DNA of 64,000 bases, taken from contig KN805376.1 in NCBI GenBank assembly GCA_000818945.1, forward strand, positions 313,494-377,493, written 5' to 3'. Below the pieces are notes generated by a model that ran no database searches, had not been told where the DNA came from, and saw nothing but the letters and a program-made list of their open reading frames with translations. The DNA is from Schizochytrium sp. CCTCC M209059. Lineage: Eukaryota; Sar; Bigyra; Thraustochytrida; Thraustochytriidae. Every line of letters begins with the position of its first letter. Position 1 is the stretch's first letter. The position numbers were made by a program, and so were the translations under genes. Shown here in pieces: positions 19,557-29,865 of the stretch.

Positions 19557-19946
19557 CACGCCGAAGATCGCATCGACGAAGGCGCTGTGTATGTTTAAGA
19601 ACATGAGTCCATCTTGTGTATGACATGCTTCTGGTCTTCGCTTTTGTAAATAATTTCAAGGTCGGGATGCGAATCTTGAACGTCCCACTTTCGACTTTTG
19701 CTTAATCGTTAATTTGCGCGCCGGACGAAGCTTTTAGAAAATAAAGGGGTTGGGCGAATTAATAATGGAAATACGATCTGGGTCTGAGCTGAGCATCTGA
19801 ACTAGGAGGGAAAAAAAAAAATCGAAACGGATCTGTGGCACTGGTGGCGCGGTTCCTGTGCACGTTCGTTCGACCTGAGAGCGGCAGACGCGCAAGAGAC
19901 GCGTGCGCGTAGCGCGGAGGGCGTGCGCGGGAAGGCGGGCAAGGAG
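19557..19946. other. Intergenic region upstream of calmodulin-like gene
   Basis: 390 bp between co-directional genes; it should hold the TMEM19 3' UTR and the next promoter. No further feature recognised. Confidence 0.6.
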
Positions 19947-20471
19947 ATGGACCGAAAGTTTCGCGCAGTGGCGCCAGACGAGCGCAGGCCGCATGTCGAA
20001 GAGAGCGACTCGGAATCGGAGCTGCAGCTCACGGAGGAGCAGCAGGAGCAGTTCAAGAAGGTGTTTGACCGATTCGACAAGGACAATGGCGGGACGATCG
20101 ACGCCGAAGAGCTAGAGGCAGCCATGCACGAACTCGGACAGAACCCGACCAAGGTAGAGCTGCAGGAGATGATCGAGGCCGTAGATGCAGACAAGTCCGG
20201 AACGGTTGACTTTGCCGAATTCTTGAATATGATGCGCACTAAGATCCAGGACCGGGATACTGCAGAGGACCTCGTTGACGCCTTGCGGCTTTTTGATCCG
20301 CGCCAGCAAGGTAGCGTTTCCGTGTCTGTGCTCAAACACGCGCTGCTTAATTTGGGTGAGAAAATGACGGAGGAGGAGGTAAACTTTGTCTTTGAGCGTC
20401 TTCCTCGCAACGAAGCTGGCAAGTTCGATAATCAGGTCATTGCATCGACGCTTCTCTCCTCGTCCTGGTAG
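19947..20471 (+). CDS. Calmodulin/centrin-like EF-hand protein with degenerate C-lobe
   Basis: 174 residues from ATG 19947. After an acidic N-terminal tail, the N-lobe has two canonical EF-hands (loops DKDNGGTIDAEE at ~43-54 and DADKSGTVDFAE at ~79-90). In the C-lobe the third loop reads DPRQQGSVSVSV and has lost most calcium ligands; the fourth (LPRNEAGKFDNQ) has no usable loop. Helix sequences between the loops (LEAAMHELGQNPTKVELQEM; LKHALLNLGEKMTEEEV) are calmodulin/centrin-like. It probably binds two calcium ions and docks on IQ targets constitutively through the C-lobe, as some myosin light chains do (inference). Confidence 0.85.
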   Translation: MDRKFRAVAPDERRPHVEESDSESELQLTEEQQEQFKKVFDRFDKDNGGTIDAEELEAAMHELGQNPTKVELQEMIEAVDADKSGTVDFAEFLNMMRTKIQDRDTAEDLVDALRLFDPRQQGSVSVSVLKHALLNLGEKMTEEEVNFVFERLPRNEAGKFDNQVIASTLLSSSW

Positions 20472-20890
20472 TAAGCATACCAATCAACAATGATCGAGCA
20501 ATCGACTTTCTAAAGAGAAGATGCGATATAGCGCACGGAGATTTTTCTTCTTTCTCTTTTTCATCTCTGTGCGTGAAAGTAGAAGTGCGCGAATTGTGAG
20601 AAAAAAATATCCAATATAAAATGACCTCACTCACGAAACCTGAGCTAGGGAATGTGCGTACACGCAAGCTCGTAAGCCTTTCCTACGATAGAAATAAAAA
20701 GGGTTAGGAGAGCCGCGTTCGCATGATGACGGGTGGTTGCGAAAGAGATATAGAAAGAGAAGGACGACAAACACGGATGGAGGAGACTCCACCTGATGTT
20801 GTAGCAAGTCCGAGACGAGAGAAATGCGCTAAAGAGACAACAATTTTACGGGTTGAGGTAGTTGCTGTTGTTGCCAAGGCATGTCCGATT
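20472..20890. other. Convergent intergenic region
   Basis: Lies between the 3' ends of the calmodulin-like gene (+) and PDX1 (-). No gene; it should contain the two polyadenylation regions. Confidence 0.6.
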
Positions 20891-21823
20891 TTACCAGGTA
20901 CCGTGGGGGGCAGGGGTGCCGTTGCCGTTGGCCGCAGAGCTGCCGCCCTCGCGGTCGCGGAAGTTGACGTGGTCCTTCTTGAGGTCAGAGATGCCAACCA
21001 TGGCCTCGCCAATGTTCTTCGAAAGCTCGGCGAGCTTCTTGGGGTCCTTGTAGTGAGTGACGGCGTCGACAATGGCCTTGGCGCGCTTGGCCGGGTCGCC
21101 GGACTTGAAGATGCCCGAGCCGACAAAGACACCATCGCAGCCAAGCTGCATGAGCATGGCGGCGTCAGCAGGGGTGGCGACACCACCGGCGGCGAAGTTG
21201 ACAACGGGGAGGCGGCCCTCCTTGGCGCAGGCCTTGACGAGGTCGTAAGGGGCCTGGATGTCCTTGGCAAACACAAAGAGCTCGTTCTCGTCCATGGACT
21301 GGAGCTTGCGGAGCTCGCGCTGCACGGAGCGCTGGTGGCGGACAGCCTCGACGATGTTGCCGGTGCCGGCCTCACCCTTGGTGCGGAGCATGGCGGCGCC
21401 CTCCTGGATACGGCGAAGAGCCTCGCCAAGGTTGCGGCAGCCGCAGACGAAGGGGACCTTGAAGTTGCGCTTGTTGATGTGGTTCTCCTCGTCAGCCATG
21501 GTGAGGACCTCGGACTCGTCAATGTAGTCGATCTCGATGGCCTCGAGGATCTGGGCCTCGACGAAGTGGCCGATACGGGCCTTGGCCATGACGGGGATGC
21601 TCACGGCCTCCTTGATGGCGAGGATCATGTCGGGGTCGCTCATGCGGGCGACGCCGCCATCGCGGCGGAGGTCGGCGGGGATGCGCTCGAGGGCCATGAC
21701 GGCGACGGCGCCGGCGGCCTCGGCGACCTTGGCCTCCTCGGGGGTGGTCACGTCCATGATGACGCCACCGCAGAGCATGCGCGCGAGGCCGCGGTTCTCC
21801 ATGATCTTATCTTCGCCGGACAT
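20891..21823 (-). CDS. PDX1: Pyridoxal 5'-phosphate synthase subunit PDX1 (PdxS/SNZ)
   Basis: 310 residues from ATG 21823, the usual length. It makes PLP from ribose 5-phosphate (or ribulose 5-phosphate), glyceraldehyde 3-phosphate and ammonia supplied by the PDX2/SNO glutaminase. Signature segments are intact: GGVIMDVTTPEEA with the catalytic Asp, VMAKARIGHFVEAQ with the Schiff-base Lys, MLRTKGEAGTGN with the second Lys and phosphate-binding glycines, and NFAAGGVATPADAA / VFVGSGIFKSGDP. The C-terminal tail is Gly/Asn rich. The frame stays open ~100 codons upstream of this ATG, but that stretch is low complexity and is not part of the family. PDX2 is not in the window. Animals lack this pathway. 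Confidence 0.97.
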   Translation of the reverse strand: MSGEDKIMENRGLARMLCGGVIMDVTTPEEAKVAEAAGAVAVMALERIPADLRRDGGVARMSDPDMILAIKEAVSIPVMAKARIGHFVEAQILEAIEIDYIDESEVLTMADEENHINKRNFKVPFVCGCRNLGEALRRIQEGAAMLRTKGEAGTGNIVEAVRHQRSVQRELRKLQSMDENELFVFAKDIQAPYDLVKACAKEGRLPVVNFAAGGVATPADAAMLMQLGCDGVFVGSGIFKSGDPAKRAKAIVDAVTHYKDPKKLAELSKNIGEAMVGISDLKKDHVNFRDREGGSSAANGNGTPAPHGTW

Positions 21824-24800
21824 TTTGGTGTTGTTGTTGCTTTTTCTGTTTGTTTGGCTGCTGCTGCTGCTCTTCTGTAGCCACGAGAAGTTGGGTTGTC
21901 GAATGACAAAAAAGGTTAGTCGCCCGGAATTCTCAGGTCTTGCTTGCAATTTCCGCCTGTCTGCCTTTATCCTGCCCAGCGCGAAGGCATCCCGCGCGTC
22001 CTCTCCAGGCCAGCTCTGATCCCCTTCTCCCTCCCCTCCTCCTCCCCCCTTTCCCCGCGCCTTTCCTCGCGCTCGTCGCCGTCCGCACGCCGCCGCCGCA
22101 GCGCCAGCCACCCCCGCCACCACCACTTCATGGCCCCATTCATTCATTCCTTCATTTCCTCATGCACGCCATCCCGTCCTCCCCGCCGGCGTGCGCAGCG
22201 CGGGCGGGCAAGAAACTCGGACGCGGGGTCGCGGCGCGGGCCCGCTCGGGCAGGCGTCGGCCGGGCGCCGCACGTACCTTGCGCGGAGATCACACGGGTG
22301 CTCTCGAGATCGGGGTCTGCACGCAGGTCCCTCTCTCTCTCTCCCTCTTTCTCTCTCTCGTCTTTCTGCCTGCTCAGTCAGAATGCCGAGGCGCGAGGGC
22401 CACTCCTCCGCCGCGAGAACGGGGGGCACCCCGGGCGCCCCGCCCGCGCGCGGCGCCGGCCGTCGTCGCGCTGCAGCTAGCTAGCTGCCTCTGCAGGACC
22501 CGCCGCTGCAGCCGCGCAAGGTTCCGGCGCCGCGGCCAGAGAAGTGGCGCGCGACGGGATGGCGAGGCTCGCGGTGTTCTCTCTCGCCCCTATAATAAAT
22601 ATAGAGACAGAAGGCGTCCTGAACACGGCGCGAAAGAGACCTCGAGAGACCTCATTCCCGGCGCCGCGGAGGTGGTGCGAGGATATTGGCCCCGAGAAAG
22701 AAAGAAAGCCTTCGCCTTTCGTCGTCATCGCATGCATGCGTGCGTGCGTGCGTGCATGCAAAATGGGCGGGCGCCTGTTTTCATTGCAGGGGCGCATGAA
22801 TGAACGAACGAATGAATGAATGAATGTACGAATGGGTGGACGGACGGGTGGGTGGCGGTGATGAATGGACGGCCAAGGGCGGGCTGTTTTGGATGTAATT
22901 TATCCATGGGGGCAGGGTTACGACGCTCAATTAGCCAGGGCGTAGCTGCCGAGAGCTCGCGGACGATGCTCGCCCGGGGAAATGGATCACGCGCTGAGAG
23001 AGAGGGCCGTCCCAGGAAAGCCCAGCGCAGCTCCGCGCGAGAAAACACGCGCTTGAGGCGAGTTGAGTCGCCCGGCCGGCATGGCAGTGATAAGGCCGAA
23101 TGGCAAAAGAGCTACTTGGCCTAGCTGGCTGCAGGCGGCGGCAGCTGTTGTGGCTGACTGGCTGGTTGATGGGAAAAGGGCGGTCAGTGCTGCAGGCACA
23201 AGAACTTGAAGTAGACTACTGCATGCCATCCATCATCCACGGTCAAGTGAGTGTGGTAGGACGAAAGGGAACAAAAACACAAGAGGGTAAACGTAGACTT
23301 GTGAGAGGAAGTGGGGACGGGAGGCACAACCAAAGCAACGTTTCCGGGTCGTTTCTAGTGCTGCCAGCACATGCATGTAACAACAGCGCCGATCCGACAT
23401 GAAAGCTAGCTTAGGCACGCACAACTAGTGTATATATATACTACCTGGCCTCGAGCACGTTTCCTGGGTCGGTTCTTTGAGGAGAGGTTCTTATCCTTGC
23501 CCGTGCGCTGTCAATTTTTGGGCCGGCATGTGAGACCGAGGCAGTAGCAGCTGCATAGCTGCATGCCTTCCTTGTTCATAAGTATGACCAGAGGAGCCAC
23601 GTAGCTTGGCGCAGCTCGGCCCAGATTGATGTGGCTTGATCGTACTCGAAGCAGCTTAACGCAGGCTACGTAGACTTGAGGCGGCTCGAGGCAGTCTGAC
23701 TCGTAACTTGAAGTAGCTTGATACGAGGCGAAATTGACGCAACAGGCTTTGATAGCGACACCGACGCAACAAGCCTGTTCCTTGTCTTTTGTTGTTTTTG
23801 AATGTTGTCGCTGCTGCTGCTGCTGCTTTTTCTGAATCGAGTCTAGGCCCAACCTTGTTTCTCGAAGTGATCATGCCAGTGTCCACCCTGGAGGCAAGGG
23901 AGAATGATACGAAAGAGTAGGTAGACCGATTTTTTAAAAGATAAGTGCTGTCATATTTATATGTTTAGTTCTTCGGAGAGTTTGGCAAGATGCCTGCGTA
24001 CATATTCGCAGAGGTCCCTGCGTTGCTGCGCGCAAGGTGGTCGAGCTAGCAACCACGACCTTGGCGGCGATGCGGCAAATACGTCGCAATAGTCTTACTG
24101 CCCCCGGAAACGCGCGCAAGAGACGCGCTCGAGGAAGCCCCGCGATTCGCGATAGCACACGCGCTGCGCCGTGAGCCTGAAACCAAAAAACGCTCGACAA
24201 TACCGGGAGCACAATATGCGTCGCCACACGAACGTGGACTTGCGCCAGACGGCAGCCGCATTCGATACCCTTGCGCGTCGCGCGGCCCAAGATGCGCGCA
24301 GCAGTTGGCGCGTACAGTCGCACGCGCGTCAAGATGAACCTGACCACAGGCCCAATGCCATGCTCAAGAACTCGTCGCACCGTCACCAACAAGGCCAGCG
24401 TGCGCGTCCGGAGCGCTCGGAGGGCTCCCATGCCCCGCGGCCGAGTGCACGATTCTCCGCGCGCGAGTGTCCGTCTCGCTTGCGCGCTCCCTCGCTCGCT
24501 CGGACTTCTTGCGTCCGGAACTGGCGGAACTGGCGTGGTGACGCATCGCCGAGGGGCTAGGAATTACTGCTACACGACTCAAAACATGAAGAAAAGGGGG
24601 CAAACGGAACTTTTTTCACGACCATCTTCTGCGGGAATCACCGCACAGGCAGATAGATTCCTGCGCAGCACACGCACGACATCCGGCACGGATGGAAAAG
24701 GTCGACTCGGGCGGGAGTACTAGGCCTGGGCACGGTGCGCGGGCGCTTGCTTTGTCTTTACTTTGCAGCTAGACTGACGAACAACACCACATCGACAGAG

Positions 24801-24965
24801 AGAAAAGGTTCCCGGAGCGACATGAAAACTTGTGACTCACCACTGTCAGGACCAATTGGCGTTGTCTGCTTTGCTTTGCTCAGCTCATAAATTAAAATTA
24901 CTTACTTGAAAAGCGTCGCGCCGTAAAGCAGGCGCATTGCTTGCTGCGTCAATAGGGCTTAGTAC
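21824..24965. other. Gene-poor region upstream of PDX1
   Basis: 3.1 kb containing the PDX1 promoter/5' UTR, then GC-rich low-complexity DNA. Microsatellites include CTCT runs (~22328-22360), ATGC/GTGC (22731-22761) and ATGA/ACGA (22797-22840). A degenerate repeat built on GTAGCTTG / GCAGCTCG words lies at 23590-23735. Only one possible short gene, 23934-24431 (-), is listed separately. Confidence 0.6.
23934..24431 (-). CDS. Possible Arg-rich amphipathic protein (uncertain)
   Basis: 165-codon frame with an ATG start and a TAA stop. The product is almost entirely Arg plus aliphatic residues in a helical pattern (for example RLAQVHVRVATHIVLPVL, RARLLRAFPGAVRLLRRI), with Pro roughly every 20-25 residues, and includes one more hydrophobic stretch (HIVLPVLSSVFWF). 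No family recognised. GC-rich DNA easily keeps such frames open, so this may not be a gene. In favour: a normal ATG, a length well above most neighbouring frames in this region, and loss of the pattern in the other frames. If real, it would be a membrane-surface protein. Confidence 0.25.
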   Translation of the reverse strand: MGALRALRTRTLALLVTVRRVLEHGIGPVVRFILTRVRLYAPTAARILGRATRKGIECGCRLAQVHVRVATHIVLPVLSSVFWFQAHGAARVLSRIAGLPRARLLRAFPGAVRLLRRICRIAAKVVVASSTTLRAATQGPLRICTQASCQTLRRTKHINMTALIF

Positions 24966-25787
24966 TTAGAGTTTCGAGGTCTCGACAAAGTAGTCTTGGC
25001 TATTTTTGGAGAAAGCATGACCGACAACTTCGAGCGTGTTCGGCTTGTACAAAGTCGTCTTGCCGTATACGACTGTAATGGCGGTGGCGACTAATTCATC
25101 GTCGTAAATAGCAGAGAGATGGGCGCGGGCGACATCGCGAGCATCGAGCTTTTCCTCGGCCATCTTTTGCATGACCTTGCCACCCTTTTTGAACTCGGCC
25201 TCGAAGAAGCTACCAACATCTGGAGTGTCGACGAGGTTTGGGCAGACACAGTTGACGCGGATTCCTTGGCGAGCAAGCTTGGCGCTCGAAATGGTGTATC
25301 CCACCACGGCCCACTTGCTGCCAGCGTAGGCGGATGTATTGAGGACTGGGGTTAAGCCGGCCATGGAAGACGTGTTGACAATGGCACCCTGCTTTTTCCC
25401 AGCCTGAATCATGAGATCTGCTGCGATTTGCGTGCCGACAATGACGGCCTGCGTGTTGATTGCGATCATTTTGGTCACCTTTTCAGCGGAGTCATCCTTG
25501 ACAACGATGCCTGCGTTGTGCGAGACGATGGTCGCAACGTCCCCAAAAAGGACCTTGGCTTGCTCGAGTGCGCGGCGTACCTCTGCGACATCAGACATGT
25601 CCGCGCGGACAAAAGCGGCGTCGCCTCCTTCGGCCTTGACGGCCTCCGCGGCGCGCTTTCCCTTGGCCTCATCGCAGATATCCACCATGACCACCTTGCC
25701 CCCATCAGCCGCCAGCAGCTTGCAGAGTTCGAGCCCGATGCCCTGGGCGGCGCCGGACACCCAGCAGACCTGACCTTGCACCTTCAT
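24966..25787 (-). CDS. Short-chain dehydrogenase/reductase (15-PGDH-like)
   Basis: 273 residues from ATG 25787, classical SDR length. Rossmann glycine motif SGAAQGIG (11-18), NAG (91-93), catalytic Ser in NTSSMAG (140-141), Tyr154 and Lys158 in YAGSK. Asp36 at the end of beta-strand 2 (VVMVDICDE) predicts NAD rather than NADP as cofactor. The overall sequence resembles 15-hydroxyprostaglandin dehydrogenase-type and related SDRs, but substrate cannot be read from sequence. It is divergent from the DOHH gene, with which it shares an 840-bp promoter region. Confidence 0.9.
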   Translation of the reverse strand: MKVQGQVCWVSGAAQGIGLELCKLLAADGGKVVMVDICDEAKGKRAAEAVKAEGGDAAFVRADMSDVAEVRRALEQAKVLFGDVATIVSHNAGIVVKDDSAEKVTKMIAINTQAVIVGTQIAADLMIQAGKKQGAIVNTSSMAGLTPVLNTSAYAGSKWAVVGYTISSAKLARQGIRVNCVCPNLVDTPDVGSFFEAEFKKGGKVMQKMAEEKLDARDVARAHLSAIYDDELVATAITVVYGKTTLYKPNTLEVVGHAFSKNSQDYFVETSKL

Positions 25788-26627
25788 CGTGCGGCTGTCC
25801 TTCCCCCCCCTTGTCCTTGCGCGCGCCGCCGAAGAAGTACTTTTGCGCGTGGCGGGCGACCTCGTTGCGTTTGGGAACTGCCGCGCACAAAGGTCCAACT
25901 CCGTCTTTGTCTTTCTTTGTCCGCCACTACACTATGATCACCCAAAAAAGGGCGTACAGGGTGCGCTGTGTAGTACTAAACATGCAGTTGTCGTCGATGG
26001 TTCGAGTGCAAGAAGGAGCTTTGCGCTGCAGCGATGCCGGCGATGTTGCTGCGAGGCCTAGTTAGCGTCCGAGGGAAAGGGAGTTAAAAAAAACGAAGTT
26101 CTTTTAGAAGTGGGGATTTTGGACAGAAAATGCCATAGTCAGCTCGAATGTCAAGGTTAGAACGTCGAGGTCAGAACGTCGTCTTTCCATGTACATTACG
26201 TCTGACTTTCTCATGGAAAAGAACGAAAGCGGCCTGCATTTCATCATGTCCTTGCCTCTGGGCGTGAAGGCGATGCTGCCGCTCTGCGGCCGAACGAGAC
26301 CTCCTTTCCCCGCCCCTCCCCCCCTTTTTTAACGTAAAGCGGGCAGTGCTCTGCTTTGGCCAAGGTTTGTGTAGGCTATTGATTTGGGTTCTTCTTGATC
26401 GACTGTAACTACATTCGATCTTGGCACTGTGCTCTTGCATTGCGTTGCTTTGCGAGGTTTTATTTGTCTCCTTTAATTGATTCTCTGTTGTGAATTGTGC
26501 CATTGTCCAATGAAAGTGACTGGTGAAGAAAGCAAGCCCGGCAAGCAAGCAAGCAAATTGAAGGCAAACCAAAGTCGGAGCGCCAGCCAAGTCCTGCGAG
26601 GAGGCCTTGCACGTGTGCAGCGGCAAG
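25788..26627. promoter_or_regulatory. Divergent promoter region (SDR / DOHH)
   Basis: 840 bp between divergent ATGs. Contains AGGCCTAGT at 26054-26062. A C-rich run lies at about 26314-26325. No gene seen. Confidence 0.5.
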
Positions 26628-27635
26628 ATGGCGGAGGAAGAGCAGCAAGATGCCGTGGCGAAGTGGGGCCCCGTGCTCCTGAACCGCGACGAGCGCATGG
26701 GCGAGCGCATGCGAGCGGTGTTCTACCTGCGCACGGCTGGCAGCGAGGAGGCGGCCGAGACCTTGTGCCGCGCGCTGGCCGTCAAGGAGGACAGCTCGTT
26801 GCTGAGGCACGAGGTCGCGTATGTGCTCGGACAAATGCAGCTCGCGAGCACCGTGCCGTCGCTGGCGGCCATTCTCGCTGACGTGGACGACTGCGCCGTG
26901 GTGCGGCACGAGGCCGCCGAAGCCATGGCCGCCATAGCCGCCGACGTGGACCAGACGCTGGAGACCCTGCAGGCCTATTGCGACGACGCGCGGCCCGAGG
27001 TCTCTGAGACGTGCAAGCTCGCTGTGCGTCGATTGGAATGGGTCAAAGAAAACCCAGACGCACGCCACGAGGCTGAACACTCGACGGCCGAAGGCGTCGA
27101 CCCCGCGCCCGCGCTTTCCGGGGAGCAATCTCTCGAAGCGCTCGGCGCCTTGCTCATGGACACAAGTCGGCCTCTTTTCGAGCGCTACCAAGCGCTTTTC
27201 GCCATCAGAAATGCGGCGTCGGAGGCTGCCGCCAAGGCCAGTGCCAACGACGAAGGGGTGGAAGATGCTGGCAACGGCAGCGAAAAGGCAATCCTTGCTC
27301 TTGCGGCTGGACTCTCGGACACCACGAGCGCTCTGTTCCGGCATGAGGTGGCCTTTGTGCTTGGTGAGCTCGGGGAGATTGGCGGCCCTGCGGTGCCGGC
27401 GCTCGAGGCTTCGCTTAAGAACGTGAATGAGCATGAGATGGTGCGCCACGAAGCTGCGGAGGCCCTTGGCGCGGTCGGAACTGAAGAGTGCATCGCTCTT
27501 CTCAAGCAGTACCTGCATGACCCGGAGCGTATCGTTGCCGAGAGTTGCGAGACCGCGCTTGACTCCATCAACTATTGGAAGGACTTTGAGGGCGCCGCAA
27601 CAGCAGAGCCGGTAGTCTCTGGAGAGGCCAATTGA
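26628..27635 (+). CDS. DOHH: Deoxyhypusine hydroxylase
   Basis: 335 residues from ATG 26628. This HEAT-repeat di-iron enzyme carries out the last step of hypusine formation on eIF5A. All four His-Glu metal-binding motifs are present: RHE at H61-E62, H94-E95, H239-E240 and H274-E275, in the two symmetric halves characteristic of the family (LRHEVAYVLGQM, VRHEAAEAMAAI, FRHEVAFVLGEL, VRHEAAEALGAV). It is slightly longer than the ~300-residue human protein because of a longer linker between halves. The substrate eIF5A and deoxyhypusine synthase are not in the window. Confidence 0.95.
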   Translation: MAEEEQQDAVAKWGPVLLNRDERMGERMRAVFYLRTAGSEEAAETLCRALAVKEDSSLLRHEVAYVLGQMQLASTVPSLAAILADVDDCAVVRHEAAEAMAAIAADVDQTLETLQAYCDDARPEVSETCKLAVRRLEWVKENPDARHEAEHSTAEGVDPAPALSGEQSLEALGALLMDTSRPLFERYQALFAIRNAASEAAAKASANDEGVEDAGNGSEKAILALAAGLSDTTSALFRHEVAFVLGELGEIGGPAVPALEASLKNVNEHEMVRHEAAEALGAVGTEECIALLKQYLHDPERIVAESCETALDSINYWKDFEGAATAEPVVSGEAN

Positions 27636-28314
27636 AAAGAAAATATGTGTGTAAATGTTCTCAGGTTGCCCGGTGCTCAAAAGCCGTGCCTTATCTACAA
27701 AGAAGAGACAACAATATAATACAATAGAGTTAGAACAAAAGGAAAATCTTATCGTGCTTGGCAATGGCCCGCGAAGATCGGTGATCCATGGAAATTAGGG
27801 TCGACAATTCCAGTTGCTTTACTTCTAAAGACGGGGAAAAGGAACAAAGAGAGAACGGTGCAGAACTGTGCAGAACCGTGCAGAACCGAAAAGGTAGTTG
27901 TTCAGGGTGATTGTCTATGTTGACAGTGAATCATGTTCCACGTGAGACACTGTTTGCGTCTCGAATTTGATGGACTCGTGTATGCCCTTTCTGATTTGCT
28001 ACAATCTGACGGGCAACCTGCGTCCCATTCAACGTTTCGTAAAAGCTGGAAATAAAGATTGAAGGATTGCGATGTGGCAAGCAAGCGAGCAAAAGGGTCA
28101 AAGGAAAGAAACAAAGGGGGAAAATCGTTCTCGATAGACACAGACATATAAGGGGAAGCCGCGCAATGCTCGAGTGAAATGCAGGCGCTCGAGCAAAGAC
28201 ACCTGCACGTATACACAGGCGTAGGCGACGACAGCAAGAGATTACCATAGAGAGACAAACAGCATATGAAGCACAGTGAGACTGGACTGCATTGTCACGC
28301 GCTCATCGGAGCGC
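27636..28314. other. Convergent intergenic region
   Basis: Between the 3' ends of DOHH (+) and the ammonium transporter (-). AT-rich for this genome near 27640-27740, as expected for 3' UTRs. A short GTGCAGAAC tandem (~27858-27888) is visible. No gene. Confidence 0.6.
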
Positions 28315-29865
28315 TTACACATACTGATCATCATCGCCAGTGCTCGAGCGCTGGGGCGCAGGCGGGGTGATGACGTCCTCAGAGTTGTTGCGCTTCGCGC
28401 GGCCCTTTTTCCAGCCGGTCTCGGAGCCCTCAGAGCTGGCGGAGCGGAAGGAAAGGTCGTTGCCAGCAGAGTGGATCGAGGCCTCGCTGGCCGCCCAGGA
28501 CTCGGAGCCGTGGGCGCGGTTCTTGCCAAAGCGCAACTTGCGCGTGGCGGCGTCGCGCGTGCGGTTGTACTCCATGACATCCTGCGCTGAGAATTCGGGG
28601 TAAGCATAGCCCTCGTGGTACTTGACGTCGAGACCAAGGAGCTGGTCGTCCTCATCGAGAGAGATGCCAAAGATTCTGTTGAGACCGACGAAGAGAATGA
28701 GGGCTGTGATGAGGGCCCACACAAAGAGACAGATGAAGCCGACAAACTGGCCAAAAAGGAGATCCAGCGAACCTGCGTAGACGAGACCGTCCTGGTAGTC
28801 GAGGATACCGAGCATGATGACACCAAAGGCTCCGCATGCGCCATGCACGGCAAAGGCATCGACGGGATCGTCAATGTGCAGGCGGTGAAGCATAACGTGG
28901 CTGACAGCGAGGTAGATAACGCCCGCGCCTGCACCAATGACGGCAGCGCCCCAGGGGTCGACGTGGCCACAGGGACCGGTGATGGCGACAAGACCGGCGA
29001 GGACGGCGTTGCAAGCCTCGGCGAGATGGTGCGTGCGGTCCTTGATGTACATGATGATGATGACGACACCGCACGAGGTGGAGAGAGCAATCATCGAGGC
29101 TGCCAAGGCACGGCTCGCCGAGCGCATCTGCTCCGGGTTGGTGCCGCCCGAAGAGCCGGCGTTGAAGAACATCCAGCTGACCGTGAGGAGGAAGACACCC
29201 ATGACCTGGAGCGTGCTCGAGTGACCAGGGAGAGGGCGCGGGACCGACTTGGTATCAAAGCCCTGCTGGACGAAGCGGCCGACACGGGGTCCGCAAACCC
29301 AGGCGCCGACGAGACCGTAGACGCCACCGATCATGTGCACGACGCCGGATCCGGCGTAATCCTTGTAGTCAAAGTCGACGGCGAGGAATCCGTTTTCGGC
29401 CCAGGCCCAGTGCGCCGAGACAGGGTAGATGAGGCCGACAAAGATGCACGAGATGAGGATGTACCACTCGAACTTCATGCGCGAGAGGACGGCGCCGGAC
29501 ATGATGGTGGTGCCGGTGATGGCAAAGCCGTACGACTGGGCAAAGAGGGCGTAGTCCTCGTCGTTGAGGAGCATGAAGCCATCGTGGGGGGCGCCGGAGA
29601 CGAACCTTCCGTCGCCGACGTAGAGGCCGAAGCCGATGACGAGCCAGACGAAGACGCCGAGCGACATGTCTGCCAAGTTCTTGAGCAGGATGCTCTTTGT
29701 GTTCTTGGCGCGGGCTACGCCGGTCTCGAGCATGGCGAAGCCGAGCTGAAGCCCGAGAATGTTGATGGCGGACACGATGAGCCAGAGCTCATCGATGGTC
29801 GCGCGCTGCGAGGCCAGCTGGGCCTCGAGCTCCGCCTTGAGCGCCACGATCTCCTCGGCTGACAT
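28315..29865 (-). CDS. Ammonium transporter (AMT1-type)
   Basis: 516 residues from ATG 29865. Amt/Mep/Rh family channel-transporter for ammonium uptake at the plasma membrane. About eleven membrane spans are visible after a short N-terminal helix. Family signatures: FAMLETGVARAKNTKSIL, the AMT signature DYAGSGVVHMIGG with the first pore His, GGTNPEQM, and DDPVDAFAVHGACGAFGV with the second pore His. The cytosolic C-terminus retains the conserved GLDVKYHEGYAYPEF region that allosterically gates AMT1 proteins, followed by a Ser-rich tail with likely phosphorylation sites. Subtype is inferred from the N-terminal extension and tail. Confidence 0.95.
   Translation of the reverse strand: MSAEEIVALKAELEAQLASQRATIDELWLIVSAINILGLQLGFAMLETGVARAKNTKSILLKNLADMSLGVFVWLVIGFGLYVGDGRFVSGAPHDGFMLLNDEDYALFAQSYGFAITGTTIMSGAVLSRMKFEWYILISCIFVGLIYPVSAHWAWAENGFLAVDFDYKDYAGSGVVHMIGGVYGLVGAWVCGPRVGRFVQQGFDTKSVPRPLPGHSSTLQVMGVFLLTVSWMFFNAGSSGGTNPEQMRSASRALAASMIALSTSCGVVIIIMYIKDRTHHLAEACNAVLAGLVAITGPCGHVDPWGAAVIGAGAGVIYLAVSHVMLHRLHIDDPVDAFAVHGACGAFGVIMLGILDYQDGLVYAGSLDLLFGQFVGFICLFVWALITALILFVGLNRIFGISLDEDDQLLGLDVKYHEGYAYPEFSAQDVMEYNRTRDAATRKLRFGKNRAHGSESWAASEASIHSAGNDLSFRSASSEGSETGWKKGRAKRNNSEDVITPPAPQRSSTGDDDQYV

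Noticed and set aside
21824..22147. In-frame N-terminal extension of PDX1
   Set aside because: No ATG-supported conserved sequence; the extension is low complexity and PDX1 normally begins just before the ENRGLARMLCGGVIMD segment.
25990..26020. tRNA-like GGTTCGAGTGC word
   Set aside because: No matching A box, acceptor stem or cloverleaf could be drawn around it.
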